A stretch of 64,000 nt of DNA, from the NCBI GenBank assembly GCA_002311745.1, contig DBZL01000014.1, positions 1 to 64,000 on the forward strand, given 5' to 3'. The notes under the pieces are model-generated. The model did no database searches. It was not told the DNA's origin and saw only the letters and a list, made by a program, of their open reading frames with translations. Each line of letters begins with the position of its first letter. Positions within the stretch are counted from its first letter, which is position 1. The position numbers and the translations under genes are program-made. This document shows positions 10,168 to 17,945 of the stretch, in pieces. This DNA is from Phycisphaerales bacterium UBA1161. Lineage in GTDB: Bacteria; Planctomycetota; Phycisphaerae; Tepidisphaerales; Tepidisphaeraceae.

Positions 10168-10317
10168 GGGCGGCGGATGGCCCATCGCGGGCGGAATTCA
10201 TGGCGCTTTTGCCGTCGTGTCTGTTGCTGTTTGGACTCCCTGAAGGTAAATTCACGATTAGATCAGCGATGGAGCGCTGTTGAAATCGGGGTGGCTTAAG
10301 CAACGGAGTGCTTAGAC

Positions 10318-10995
10318 ATGTCTCCACTTACGGAAAAGCTTTCGGTAATCCTGGACGATTGGGATCATCTTTCGGCAATCTTGGCGGACGTCCAAAGGCA
10401 ATGCACCGCCAAAGACACGACGATCGCGGGGCTGCAGCAGACCATCGCCAATCAACAACAGCAACTGGCCAAGCAGGCGTCGGAATTGGCGTCGCTGAAG
10501 CATCAGCTCGCGGCATTGCAGGCGCAGGCGAACGCGGCGTTGATGTCGGCCAGCGATCCGGAAGATGCGAGGCTGAGAAAGCGGATCGACGCGGCGTATG
10601 CGGCGGTGGAGACCAAGGCGCCGGGCGGCCCGGTCGCTGCGCCGCAGCAAGCGCCGGCCGTGCAGCAAGCCGCCCCGCCGCCGCAAGCCGCACCACCCTC
10701 GCACGCGCCGCTGCGGCCGGCCACGCCCACCACTTTCAGCGAGGCATCCGCCACGGCGCCGGCCAAGGCGGCGCCGGCCAATGGGGCGCGTTTGGCGGGC
10801 ATTCCCGGTCAGCCGCAGCGGATACCCCCTGCCGCCCCAGCCGCGGCTGCCGCCGCTGCCGCGATTCGCCCGCAGGCGCAACCCTCCGTGGCACTGAGCG
10901 TGGGCAAATTGCCTCACGCGCCGGCCGCGGGCGCCGCGCCGGCGGCCTCGGCAGGAGCCACGTCCAGATACAACTCTTCGGAAGAGGCGTCGTAG
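10318..10995 (+). CDS. Coiled-coil protein with Ala/Pro-rich tail, unknown function
   Basis: 225 residues. Residues 1-75 are helical and Gln/Ala/Leu-rich with heptad spacing (QQTIANQQQQLAKQ), predicting a coiled coil. Residues 100-215 are low-complexity Ala/Pro. ATG 10318 is preceded by ACGGAG at about 9 bases. There is no signal peptide or membrane segment. The last 82 bp overlap, on the opposite strand, the end of the ABC transporter ATPase gene. The gap 9984-10317 upstream carries the moeB-side RNA on the other strand. I recognise no family; the coding call rests on start context, amphipathic repeat and codon-position GC bias. Confidence 0.6.
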   Translation: MSPLTEKLSVILDDWDHLSAILADVQRQCTAKDTTIAGLQQTIANQQQQLAKQASELASLKHQLAALQAQANAALMSASDPEDARLRKRIDAAYAAVETKAPGGPVAAPQQAPAVQQAAPPPQAAPPSHAPLRPATPTTFSEASATAPAKAAPANGARLAGIPGQPQRIPPAAPAAAAAAAAIRPQAQPSVALSVGKLPHAPAAGAAPAASAGATSRYNSSEEAS

Positions 10996-12269
10996 CCGAA
11001 CAATTCGGCGAACCGGCCCCAGCCGACAATGGTGCCGAACATCCGCTCCACGTCCGCGGTGGTCAGGCGGACGCACAGTTCTTCCTCGATGATCTCCTTG
11101 CTGAGACGATTGCCGCGGGCTTCACGCAGCAGGTGCAGCACGAAGCGGAACGTGCCCAGCGTCAGCACTTGATCGCGGAAAAGGCTTTTGCGGCCGTTGA
11201 TGTCGGCGTCGAGGAAGCGGCGGCCCAGGTCGGTCAGCAGCACCTGGTTCTTGGGGGTATCCAGAAGATCGAGCATTTCGCCGGCCTTGACGACGGCGAT
11301 GGTGTGCCCGAAATCGTAATCGGTGAGCTGGTCCAGGCTGAACACGTCCATCTGTCCGCCGTGGTCGCGAAGGATTTCCATCAATCCGAAGATGTGGCCG
11401 GTGTGGACCGGCGGCAGCGGCGCCGGCGCGGGAATCTGCCCCGGCGCTTCGACGAGCGGCGGGGCTTCGGGCAGGTCGGGCATCTGTTCCCTGGTGATGA
11501 TGTCGTGAAGCCGCTGCACCATCCGCAAAAAGGCTGGACTTTGGTATTCGCGTGGGTGGGCGACGTCGTTTTCGATGATGGTGCGGATGTGTCCGGGACG
11601 GGCGCTCATCACCACGATGCGGTCGGCAAGAAAAACCGCCTCCTCGATCAGGTGGGTGATCATGACCACGCTTTTGAGGGCAAAGGGCAGTTTGCTGCCG
11701 CCGCCGGACCAGAGCCGATAGACTTCGCTGCGCAAGGTCTCGGCGGTGAAGACGTCCAGGGCGCTGAAGGGCTCATCCATGCAAAGCAGTTCCGGCCCGC
11801 GTGCCAGGGCGCGGGCGATGCCGACGCGCTGTTTCATCCCGCCGGACAACTCCTTGGGATAGGCCTGCTCGAATCCTTCGAGGCCGACGACGTCGATGCA
11901 GCGGGCGACGCGATCCTGGGTGGCAGCCGGATCCAGATTCAAACCGTTGAGGGCCATGCTGATGTTGTCTCGGACGCTCAGCCAGGGAAATAGGGCGAAG
12001 TTCTGGAAGACCAGAGACACGCCGGGGTGAATACCGACCAGGGGCCGGCCGTGCGCCAGGACGGTGCCGCTGGTGGGCTTGAGCAATCCGATCATGGCGC
12101 GCAGGAGGGTGCTTTTGCCGCAGCCGCTGGGGCCGAGGATGGCCAGCACCACCCCCGGCTTGATGGCCAGGGATACCTTGTCCAACACCAGCAAATCCGG
12201 GCCGTGGTTGTCCTGGCTGAAGGAAACGGTCACGTCGATAACCTCGGAGATGGTGGAGCCGTTTTCCAT
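10914..12269 (-). CDS. NitT/TauT-type ABC transporter ATP-binding protein with AAA-associated C-terminal domain
   Basis: 451 residues. The ATPase domain (about 1-260) has Walker A GPSGCGKST, the signature LSGGMKQRV, Walker B LLCMDEPFSALD and the H-loop histidine in MITHLIEEA. A Pro-rich linker leads to a C-terminal domain (about 300-435) like the AAA-associated domain of a subset of nitrate/sulfonate/taurine-like transporters. ATG 12269 has GAGGAA 4 bases before it, within the end of the permease gene; the stops and starts are 11 bases apart, so the two are an operon. No periplasmic binding protein is encoded nearby. Substrate unknown. The last 82 bp overlap an opposite-strand gene. Confidence 0.85.
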   Translation of the reverse strand: MENGSTISEVIDVTVSFSQDNHGPDLLVLDKVSLAIKPGVVLAILGPSGCGKSTLLRAMIGLLKPTSGTVLAHGRPLVGIHPGVSLVFQNFALFPWLSVRDNISMALNGLNLDPAATQDRVARCIDVVGLEGFEQAYPKELSGGMKQRVGIARALARGPELLCMDEPFSALDVFTAETLRSEVYRLWSGGGSKLPFALKSVVMITHLIEEAVFLADRIVVMSARPGHIRTIIENDVAHPREYQSPAFLRMVQRLHDIITREQMPDLPEAPPLVEAPGQIPAPAPLPPVHTGHIFGLMEILRDHGGQMDVFSLDQLTDYDFGHTIAVVKAGEMLDLLDTPKNQVLLTDLGRRFLDADINGRKSLFRDQVLTLGTFRFVLHLLREARGNRLSKEIIEEELCVRLTTADVERMFGTIVGWGRFAELFGYDASSEELYLDVAPAEAAGAAPAAGA

Positions 12270-12280
12270 GAGTTCCTCGC

Positions 12281-14056
12281 TCACGCGTTCAGACTGTAGC
12301 GCGATTCGGCCAACCGGTACAGGCGTTTCCACACGACACGGTTGAGCAGCACGACAAACAGGGACATGGTGACGACCGCAGCGGCCAGCAGGGAATACCT
12401 TCCGCTGTCGTAGGTCTGACCGATCATCGAACCAAGCCCGAAGGTGCGGACGTCGGTGCCGAGCAGAGCCTCGGAGACGATGGTTGCGTTCCACGCCCCG
12501 CCGGCAGCGGTGATCAGCCCGGTCACCAGGTACGGAAAGACGCTGGGAATATAAAGGCGCCGCCAGCGCTGCGGCGCGCTCATGCGGTAGACCGCGCCGG
12601 CTTCCTTCAGCTCGGCGGGAATCGTCGATGCGCCGGCCACGACGTTGAACAGGATGTACCACTGCGATCCGAGGAGCATCAGCGCGGCGCAACCGATGCC
12701 GAAAGGAATGTGCATCCATACCAGGGCTTCGTACACGAGGGGAAAGAGCATCGGCGCCGGGAAGCTGGCCAGGACTTGCGTGACGGGCTGCAGGCGGTGG
12801 GACCATCGCGGCGCAAGCCCGATCAGAATGCCCACCGGCAGTGTCCAGGCCGCGCCAAGCACAACCGCGGCGGTTGTCCGCGCAAACGACGCCAGCAACG
12901 CCAGAAGCACCGCGATCCAATCCTCGCGCTCGGTCAAGGGCTTGCCGGGCGTGAGGTCGCGGATCGGCAGATGAATCAGCAGGATCAGAAGCTTGACCGC
13001 GCCCCACGCGGCGAAGGCGGCCAGGACCGCCATGACCAGCCAAGTGGCGATCCGCTTGACGGCGGGCGTGATCAGCGGCCGTCGGGGGCCGGAGCGCCGG
13101 ACCGCGGGGATCGAGGGTTGGGTGCGGCGGCGGCCCAGCCAGCGCCGCAGCAGATTCAGAAGCCACGAGTGTTTGAACAGGTCCATCATCCACGAATGGG
13201 GAACATCGGCGTCGGAGGAATCCTCCAATTTGAACCGCTGGCTCCAGACGACGATGGGGCGCCAGAAAACTTGATCGACGATGATGATCATCAAGATCAT
13301 GGCGACGACCGCGCCGACCTGGGCCAGGCGGTTGTGTTGCGTGACCGCCTCGCTCATGTAGGAGCCGATGCCCGGCAGACGGAAGTCGCGATTTTCGCCG
13401 TTGATTTTGAGCTGAAACGCCTCGTTGACCATGAGGAAGAACCAACCGCCGGCCATGGACATCATGGAATTCCAAACCAGTCCGATCATGGCGGCGGGGA
13501 CTTCCAACAGGCGGAAAATCTGCCAGCCGCCCAGCCCCTGCAAGGCGGCAGCTTCGCGCAGGGCCGTGGGGATCGAGCGCAGGCTACCGTGGAAACTGAA
13601 GGTCATGTTCCACGCTTGGGCGGTGAAGATCATGATGACACAGGCCAGCTCAAGGCCGATCTGCCGCGTGGGGAACAGATGAATCATGGCCAGGACGACG
13701 CCGGGAAGAAATCCCAAGACGGGGATGGATTGGAGAATGTCCAGAGCCGGGAGCATGGTTTTTTCGGCGGTGGGGTTGTGCGCCGCGACGGTGCCGTAAA
13801 CAAGGGTGAACAGTAGGGAGAGGAGGTAAGCGGCAAAGCCGCGTCCCAGGCTCAGCAGCGTGTACCGAGGCAGCGCCCATAGGGACAGATCGATCCGCAC
13901 CTGTCGGGCGACGGGAGCGGTGGCTTGACCGAAGATCACCGCCAGGGCGGCCACCAGGCCAGCCAGGCCCACCAGCAGCACGGCATCCACACCCAGGCTG
14001 GCCGGAGCCTTCAGTGCTTGGCGGACCTTGCTTGTGTGAAAAAGAACCAGCGCCAT
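12281..14056 (-). CDS. ABC transporter permease with two fused permease domains (NitT/TauT-like)
   Basis: 591 residues, twice the usual permease length. The N-terminal half (about 30-275) and C-terminal half (about 355-585) each carry a binding-protein-dependent inner-membrane domain with an EAA-like loop (LREAAALQGLGG and LKEAGAVYRMSA). A Pro/Arg-rich cytoplasmic linker joins them. The fused halves could form the complete transmembrane channel with two ATPase subunits encoded next door. A TAAAAT hexamer ends 9 bases before the ATG with TCGTCA 17 bp further upstream, so the mRNA may start close to the codon. The substrate is unknown; anions or sulfonates are typical of the family. Confidence 0.82.
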   Translation of the reverse strand: MALVLFHTSKVRQALKAPASLGVDAVLLVGLAGLVAALAVIFGQATAPVARQVRIDLSLWALPRYTLLSLGRGFAAYLLSLLFTLVYGTVAAHNPTAEKTMLPALDILQSIPVLGFLPGVVLAMIHLFPTRQIGLELACVIMIFTAQAWNMTFSFHGSLRSIPTALREAAALQGLGGWQIFRLLEVPAAMIGLVWNSMMSMAGGWFFLMVNEAFQLKINGENRDFRLPGIGSYMSEAVTQHNRLAQVGAVVAMILMIIIVDQVFWRPIVVWSQRFKLEDSSDADVPHSWMMDLFKHSWLLNLLRRWLGRRRTQPSIPAVRRSGPRRPLITPAVKRIATWLVMAVLAAFAAWGAVKLLILLIHLPIRDLTPGKPLTEREDWIAVLLALLASFARTTAAVVLGAAWTLPVGILIGLAPRWSHRLQPVTQVLASFPAPMLFPLVYEALVWMHIPFGIGCAALMLLGSQWYILFNVVAGASTIPAELKEAGAVYRMSAPQRWRRLYIPSVFPYLVTGLITAAGGAWNATIVSEALLGTDVRTFGLGSMIGQTYDSGRYSLLAAAVVTMSLFVVLLNRVVWKRLYRLAESRYSLNA

Positions 14057-14065
14057 TCGGCGGGG

Positions 14066-14094
14066 ATTTTAATTGGCCGGCATCGGATTGACGA
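14066..14094 (-). promoter_or_regulatory. Promoter of the ABC transporter operon
   Basis: Minus strand TCGTCA (complement of 14089-14094), 17-bp spacer, TAAAAT (complement of 14066-14071), then 9 bases to ATG 14056. There is no Shine-Dalgarno sequence, suggesting a very short or absent leader. Confidence 0.4.
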
Positions 14095-14142
14095 GATCGG
14101 CCGCGCGTTGCGACACGTCAAAATCAGCGGTCGCTGATCGTT

Positions 14143-15537
14143 CTACGCGATCAACTGCCCTTCGATCTGGTTGAGCTGATCGGCGATGTCGCGCTGCTGG
14201 GTGCAGTCCTGCTCGACGGTGCGGACGGCGTGCAGGACGGTGGTGTGATCGCGGCCGCCGAAATAGCCGCCGATCTCTTCCAGGCTGTAGCGCGTGTGCC
14301 GGCGGGCCAGGAACATGCAGACCTGGCGCGGAAAGGCGATGCTCTTATGGCGCTTCTTGCTCTGCAGGTCGCTGACGCGGACGTTGTAGTACTTGGTGAC
14401 GGCGTCGAGGATTTGCTGGACGGTGATGCGCTGTTGTTCCGGAGTGCCGCTTTCGCCCAGGGCGGCCTTGGCCAGTTCCAAATCGATCGGGCCGTTTTGC
14501 AGCAGGCTCATGCCCTGGATCTTGGTGATGGCGCCTTCCAGTTCGCGGGTGTTGCTCTCGACCTTGGCTGCGACGTAGCAGATGACTTCGTCCGGCAGCG
14601 ACAGGCCGCGCATCCTGGCCTTTTTTTGCAGGATGGCGACGCGGGTCTCGTAGCAGGGCTTCTCGATGCGGGCGACCAAGCCCCAGTTGAAGCGGCTGAC
14701 CAACCGCTCTTCCAGTTCGGGGATTTCGCTGGGCGGGCAGTCGGCGCTGAGGATAATCTGCTTTTGCTGTTGATAAAGTGTGTTGAACGTGTGGAAAAAC
14801 TCTTCCTGGGTGCGGTCACGGCCGGCCAGGAAGTGGATGTCGTCGATCACCAGCATGTCCACGTGCCGGTAACGGTAGCGGAACTGGTGCATGTCGCCGT
14901 TCTCCACGGCCAAGATGAACTGATTGATGAAGCTGTCGCAGGAAAGATACAAAATCCTGGCATCGTGCTGACGTTCCAGCACCTTCTGGCAGACGGCCTG
15001 AAGCAGATGGGTCTTGCCCAGCCCCACGCCGCCGTGGATGAACAGCGGGTTGTAGTTTTTGCCCAGATGCTCGGCGACGGCAACGCTGGCGGCGTGCGGA
15101 AGGCGATTGCAGGGGCCGGTGACGAACTGGTCAAACGTGTAATCCGGGTTGAGCGGCAGGGGCTGGTCGCCCTCGTTGAAGATGCCGCCGCGGTTGAGGT
15201 TTTCGCAATGGAACGAGACGGCCACCAGCCGGCCGGTGACTTGCTGGGCCGCGGACGTAAAGGGTTGCTGGCACTGGCCCTGGCAGAAATTGAGTTGTGC
15301 GGGCGTGGCGACGGTCACCTGAATGACGCCGTTGGTCAGTTGCCGCGGCACAAGCTGGTCGAACCAGAGGCGGTTGAGGCTGGGGTGCTGGGTGCGGACC
15401 GTTTGGAGAATCTGCTGCCAAAGCGAAGGATCGAAAACGGGCTCCGGCGCGCGGCGCAAAGATGCCTCGCGCGGCGAGGGCAGGTGGGTCGTTAACATGG
15501 CAATGTCTTCGGCGAATCCGCTAGTTAAGTGTCCCAT
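14143..15537 (-). CDS. dnaA: Chromosomal replication initiator DnaA
   Basis: 464 residues. Domain I at about 35-110 begins with LWQQILQTVR. A short domain II leads to the AAA+ domain with Walker A GGVGLGKTH and Walker B LVIDDIHFL, then the sensor region SADCPPSEIPELEERL. Domain IV binds DnaA boxes through a helix-turn-helix ending in GGRDHTTV. It unwinds the origin and loads DnaB. Start choice is uncertain: TTG 15540, ATG 15537 and ATG 15498 are in frame, none with a good ribosome-binding site. No cluster of 9-mer DnaA boxes is evident on either side and dnaN is not adjacent, so this need not be the origin. Confidence 0.96.
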   Translation of the reverse strand: MGHLTSGFAEDIAMLTTHLPSPREASLRRAPEPVFDPSLWQQILQTVRTQHPSLNRLWFDQLVPRQLTNGVIQVTVATPAQLNFCQGQCQQPFTSAAQQVTGRLVAVSFHCENLNRGGIFNEGDQPLPLNPDYTFDQFVTGPCNRLPHAASVAVAEHLGKNYNPLFIHGGVGLGKTHLLQAVCQKVLERQHDARILYLSCDSFINQFILAVENGDMHQFRYRYRHVDMLVIDDIHFLAGRDRTQEEFFHTFNTLYQQQKQIILSADCPPSEIPELEERLVSRFNWGLVARIEKPCYETRVAILQKKARMRGLSLPDEVICYVAAKVESNTRELEGAITKIQGMSLLQNGPIDLELAKAALGESGTPEQQRITVQQILDAVTKYYNVRVSDLQSKKRHKSIAFPRQVCMFLARRHTRYSLEEIGGYFGGRDHTTVLHAVRTVEQDCTQQRDIADQLNQIEGQLIA

Positions 15538-15617
15538 CAATCCGAGCCGCCGATTTCCGACTGGCCGGCCCGGCGCAATTTCACGATCTTGATCTTATCC
15601 GGTGCGTGGCGAGCCAT

Positions 15618-15640
15618 AAAAAAAAGTCGCCACAAGCGAC
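15618..15640 (-). terminator. Intrinsic terminator between the uracil-DNA glycosylase gene and dnaA
   Basis: On the minus strand GTCGC, a 5-nt loop and GCGAC (15640-15626) are followed by eight T (15625-15618). It is about 180 bases past the glycosylase stop and 80 before dnaA. It either ends the glycosylase transcript or sits in the dnaA leader. The rest of 15541-15822 shows no gene. Confidence 0.75.
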
Positions 15641-15822
15641 ACCGGTTCTTCACGTCTGATTGGCCCCACATTAGTGAGGCGCACATACAATGCAAGCGCT
15701 AAAAATCGCGTCGGCGCCGCCCGCCGATGCGCGACCGCGGCTGATTCTTTGTTGCACAACGCGTTGCGCCGCGCGCCACGGCTGACAAGTTCAATGAAAT
15801 TTTTTTTCGACAACCAACAGGC

Positions 15823-16563
15823 CTATTTGCGATCCGGGATGGGCAGCCCCACTTCGGCCATGACCTTTTTCAGATCGCTCCAAACGGCGGCGCGGTTCTC
15901 TTCGGTGTAGGAACGCAATAGGTAGGCGGGGTGAAACGTCGGCATGAGCTTGATCCCCCGCCAGTTGTGCCATTGGCCGCGCATCTTCCCCATCGCCAAC
16001 TTGGTCTGCAGCATGTAAGAGGTCGCCGGCCGGCCCAACGTCACGATCACTTGCGGGCGAATAATCTCAAGCTGGCGCACCAGATACGGGGTACACGTCG
16101 CCACTTCGTCCGGAGCCGGCTCACGGTTGCCCGGCGGCCGGCATTTCACGATGTTTCCTATGTAAACCTGCTCACGCTTCAGGCCCATGCTGGCGATCAT
16201 CCGGTTGAGCAGCTCGCCGGCCCGGCCCACAAATGGCCGGCCTTGCAAGTCCTCGTTCTCCCCCGGGCCCTCCCCGATAAAGAAGACCTTGGCGTCGGCA
16301 TCCCCCTCGCCAAAGACCGTTTTCTTGCGAGATTCGCATAGCCGGCATCGCGTGCACGGGCGCACTTCCTCCCGATCCATCGCAGCCAATCGCTCGATTT
16401 TCTCCTTGCGGCTAAGCGGCAAAGCCGCGGGCGGCCCAGCGACTGTCGCCGCCTCGGCGCCAACTCCTTCGGCGACTGGGCGGAGCACCACGGAGTCCAA
16501 ACCGAACGCCTGTTCGCTTTTGAGCCATAGCCACAACTGCTGCTTGGTCGTATCATCGGACAT
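15823..16563 (-). CDS. Uracil-DNA glycosylase, family 4 (iron-sulfur)
   Basis: 246 residues. Removes uracil from DNA at the start of base-excision repair. Iron-sulfur ligands are recognisable as C70 and C73 (or C76), C141 and C157. Motif A is GEGPGENED at 98-106 and motif B is HPAYLLR at 211-217. The N-terminal 50 residues are a variable extension. A promoter-like TTGCCG, 17 bp, TACCAT ends 8 bases before the ATG, so the mRNA may be leaderless. It diverges from the deoxyhypusine-synthase-like gene. Confidence 0.92.
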   Translation of the reverse strand: MSDDTTKQQLWLWLKSEQAFGLDSVVLRPVAEGVGAEAATVAGPPAALPLSRKEKIERLAAMDREEVRPCTRCRLCESRKKTVFGEGDADAKVFFIGEGPGENEDLQGRPFVGRAGELLNRMIASMGLKREQVYIGNIVKCRPPGNREPAPDEVATCTPYLVRQLEIIRPQVIVTLGRPATSYMLQTKLAMGKMRGQWHNWRGIKLMPTFHPAYLLRSYTEENRAAVWSDLKKVMAEVGLPIPDRK

Positions 16564-16571
16564 GGGAAGCG

Positions 16572-16600
16572 ATGGTAAATGGACCGTTGCCCGCCGGCAA
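16572..16600 (-). promoter_or_regulatory. Promoter of the uracil-DNA glycosylase gene
   Basis: Minus strand TTGCCG (complement of 16595-16600), 17-bp spacer, TACCAT (complement of 16572-16577), then 8 bases to ATG 16563. There is no Shine-Dalgarno sequence. Confidence 0.35.
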
Positions 16601-16647
16601 GAAAATCTTATCCCGCGGGATTTTGGCCAAATCGGCGGGAATTATTG

Positions 16648-16675
16648 TTGACGCGCTGCGGCTCTTGGCGACAAT
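16648..16675 (+). promoter_or_regulatory. Promoter of the deoxyhypusine-synthase-like gene
   Basis: TTGACG at 16648-16653, 16-bp spacer, GACAAT at 16670-16675. The predicted start at about 16682 places the whole terminator-like hairpin (16689-16757) in the leader. Confidence 0.45.
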
Positions 16676-16688
16676 AGGCCGCCGTAAA

Positions 16689-16757
16689 GCCACCCCGGCC
16701 CGCAATGGCGGTTGTTCTTTTCAGAACACACCGTAGCAGGCCGCGGTGGCTTTTTTT
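16689..16757 (+). terminator. Large intrinsic terminator in the leader of the deoxyhypusine-synthase-like gene
   Basis: The outer stem pairs 16689-16700 with 16739-16750 (11 of 12 pairs). An inner 10-bp stem with one bulge ends in GTTCT-TTTC-AGAAC. Seven T follow at 16751-16757. The only plus-strand gene it can affect starts at 16782, and no plus-strand gene lies upstream, so it looks like a leader attenuator or the end of a very short RNA. Confidence 0.7.
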
Positions 16758-16781
16758 GTGGGTCTCAACGAAGGAGTCACT

Positions 16782-17843
16782 ATGGCCGCGAAAACCAAAA
16801 AAGACTTGCTTCGCCGCACGATCGAGCACATCGATATCACCCGCCACAACGTCGTGCCGATGGTCGATGCTTTTGGGCCCATGTCCTATAGCGCCCGCGA
16901 TTTGCACCGGGCGGCGGAGATCTACGACCGCATGCTCCGCGACGGCGATTGCGGCATCATCCTCTGCCTGGCCGGCTCTCTTGTCAGTGCGGGCTTGAAA
17001 AAAGTCTTCGTCGACATGGTCCGCAACCGCATGGCCGACGCCATCGTCGCCACGGGAGCCAACATCGTCGATCAGGACTTCTTCGAAGCCCTGGGCTTTC
17101 GCCATTACCTCGCCGAGGATTACCTCAAGGCGGGCAACGATGATGCGCTGTTGCGCGAATTGATGATCGACCGCATCTACGACACGCTGATCGATGAAGA
17201 AGAGCTGCGTGTTTGCGACGAGACGATGCAGAAAATCATCGACGAAATGGAACCCAAGCCCTACAGCTCGCGCCAGATCATCCGCGAAATGGGGGCGTAC
17301 CTGGAAAAGCACGGCAAGACTTCCGACAGCATCGTTGGGGAGGCGTACCAGCAGGACGTGCCGATTTTCTGTCCGGCGTTCAGTGATTGTTCGGCGGGGT
17401 TCGGCTTCGTGGCCCACATCCAGAACCGCCAAGCCGCCGGAGGGCTCACCGTCAGCATCGACAGCGCCAAGGATTTTTACGAGCTGACGCAACTGAAGAT
17501 CAAGAGCCGGCAGACGGGGCTGTTCATGGTTGGCGGCGGGGTGCCCAAGAATTTCGCCCAGGACGTTGTCGTGGCCGCGGAAATCCTGGGCGCCCGTGCG
17601 CCCATGCACAAGTACGCCATTCAGATCACCGTGGCGGACGTGCGGGATGGAGCGCTCTCGGGCAGCACGCTGAAGGAAGCGAGCAGTTGGGGCAAGGTGG
17701 ACACGGTCTTCGAGCAGATGGTGTACAGCGAAGCGACGATCGCCGTGCCGCTGATCGTCGGCTACGCCTATCACAAGGGCGGCTGGCGCCATCGCACGGC
17801 GCGGACGTGGAACCAACTTCTGGAACCGGCGGCCGTCGGTTAG
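16782..17843 (+). CDS. Deoxyhypusine-synthase-like protein
   Basis: 353 residues. The family uses NAD and spermidine; bacterial members do not modify eIF5A and some make homospermidine or related polyamines. Conserved features include VPMVDAFGPM, GGGVPKNF in the NAD-binding region, and near the C-terminus SGSTLKEASSWGKVD, where the lysine of the WGK motif corresponds to the catalytic lysine of deoxyhypusine synthase. ATG 16782 is preceded by AAGGAG at 5 bases, one of the best ribosome-binding sites here. The leader contains a strong terminator hairpin, suggesting conditional expression. Substrate unproven. Confidence 0.85.
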   Translation: MAAKTKKDLLRRTIEHIDITRHNVVPMVDAFGPMSYSARDLHRAAEIYDRMLRDGDCGIILCLAGSLVSAGLKKVFVDMVRNRMADAIVATGANIVDQDFFEALGFRHYLAEDYLKAGNDDALLRELMIDRIYDTLIDEEELRVCDETMQKIIDEMEPKPYSSRQIIREMGAYLEKHGKTSDSIVGEAYQQDVPIFCPAFSDCSAGFGFVAHIQNRQAAGGLTVSIDSAKDFYELTQLKIKSRQTGLFMVGGGVPKNFAQDVVVAAEILGARAPMHKYAIQITVADVRDGALSGSTLKEASSWGKVDTVFEQMVYSEATIAVPLIVGYAYHKGGWRHRTARTWNQLLEPAAVG

Positions 17844-17931
17844 CCGAGCACGCCGGGTCGGTTAAAAGAGCGATTTTCTTTGGGAAAGCTCGAGTTTATC
17901 ACGTGCCGGCCTTGTCAAACCGGCGGGATCG

Positions 17932-17937
17932 TATAGT
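17932..17937 (+). promoter_or_regulatory. -10 box just ahead of the RNase D gene
   Basis: TATAGT ends 8 bases before ATG 17946. TTGTCA at 17912-17917 is only 14 bp upstream, so the -35 is doubtful. There is no Shine-Dalgarno sequence. Confidence 0.35.
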
Positions 17938-17945
17938 CTGCCAAC

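Noticed and set aside
9984..10317. c-di-GMP (GEMM) riboswitch on the plus strand ahead of the coiled-coil gene
   Set aside because: A GGGCCGCAAGC-like segment looked suggestive, but the conserved GEMM core and receptor pairs are not present, and the promoter and terminator point to the minus strand.
10308..11993. Long plus-strand open frame of 561 codons
   Set aside because: It runs antisense through the ABC ATPase gene, which has all its motifs; the composition is that of a shadow frame in GC-rich DNA.
15541..15617. 26-codon ORF directly after the terminator and before dnaA
   Set aside because: Its ATG abuts the terminator T-tract without a ribosome-binding site, so a leader peptide is unlikely.
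15541..15822. Replication origin next to dnaA
   Set aside because: Only partial 9-mer DnaA-box matches were seen, with no cluster and no AT-rich unwinding region. dnaN is not adjacent.
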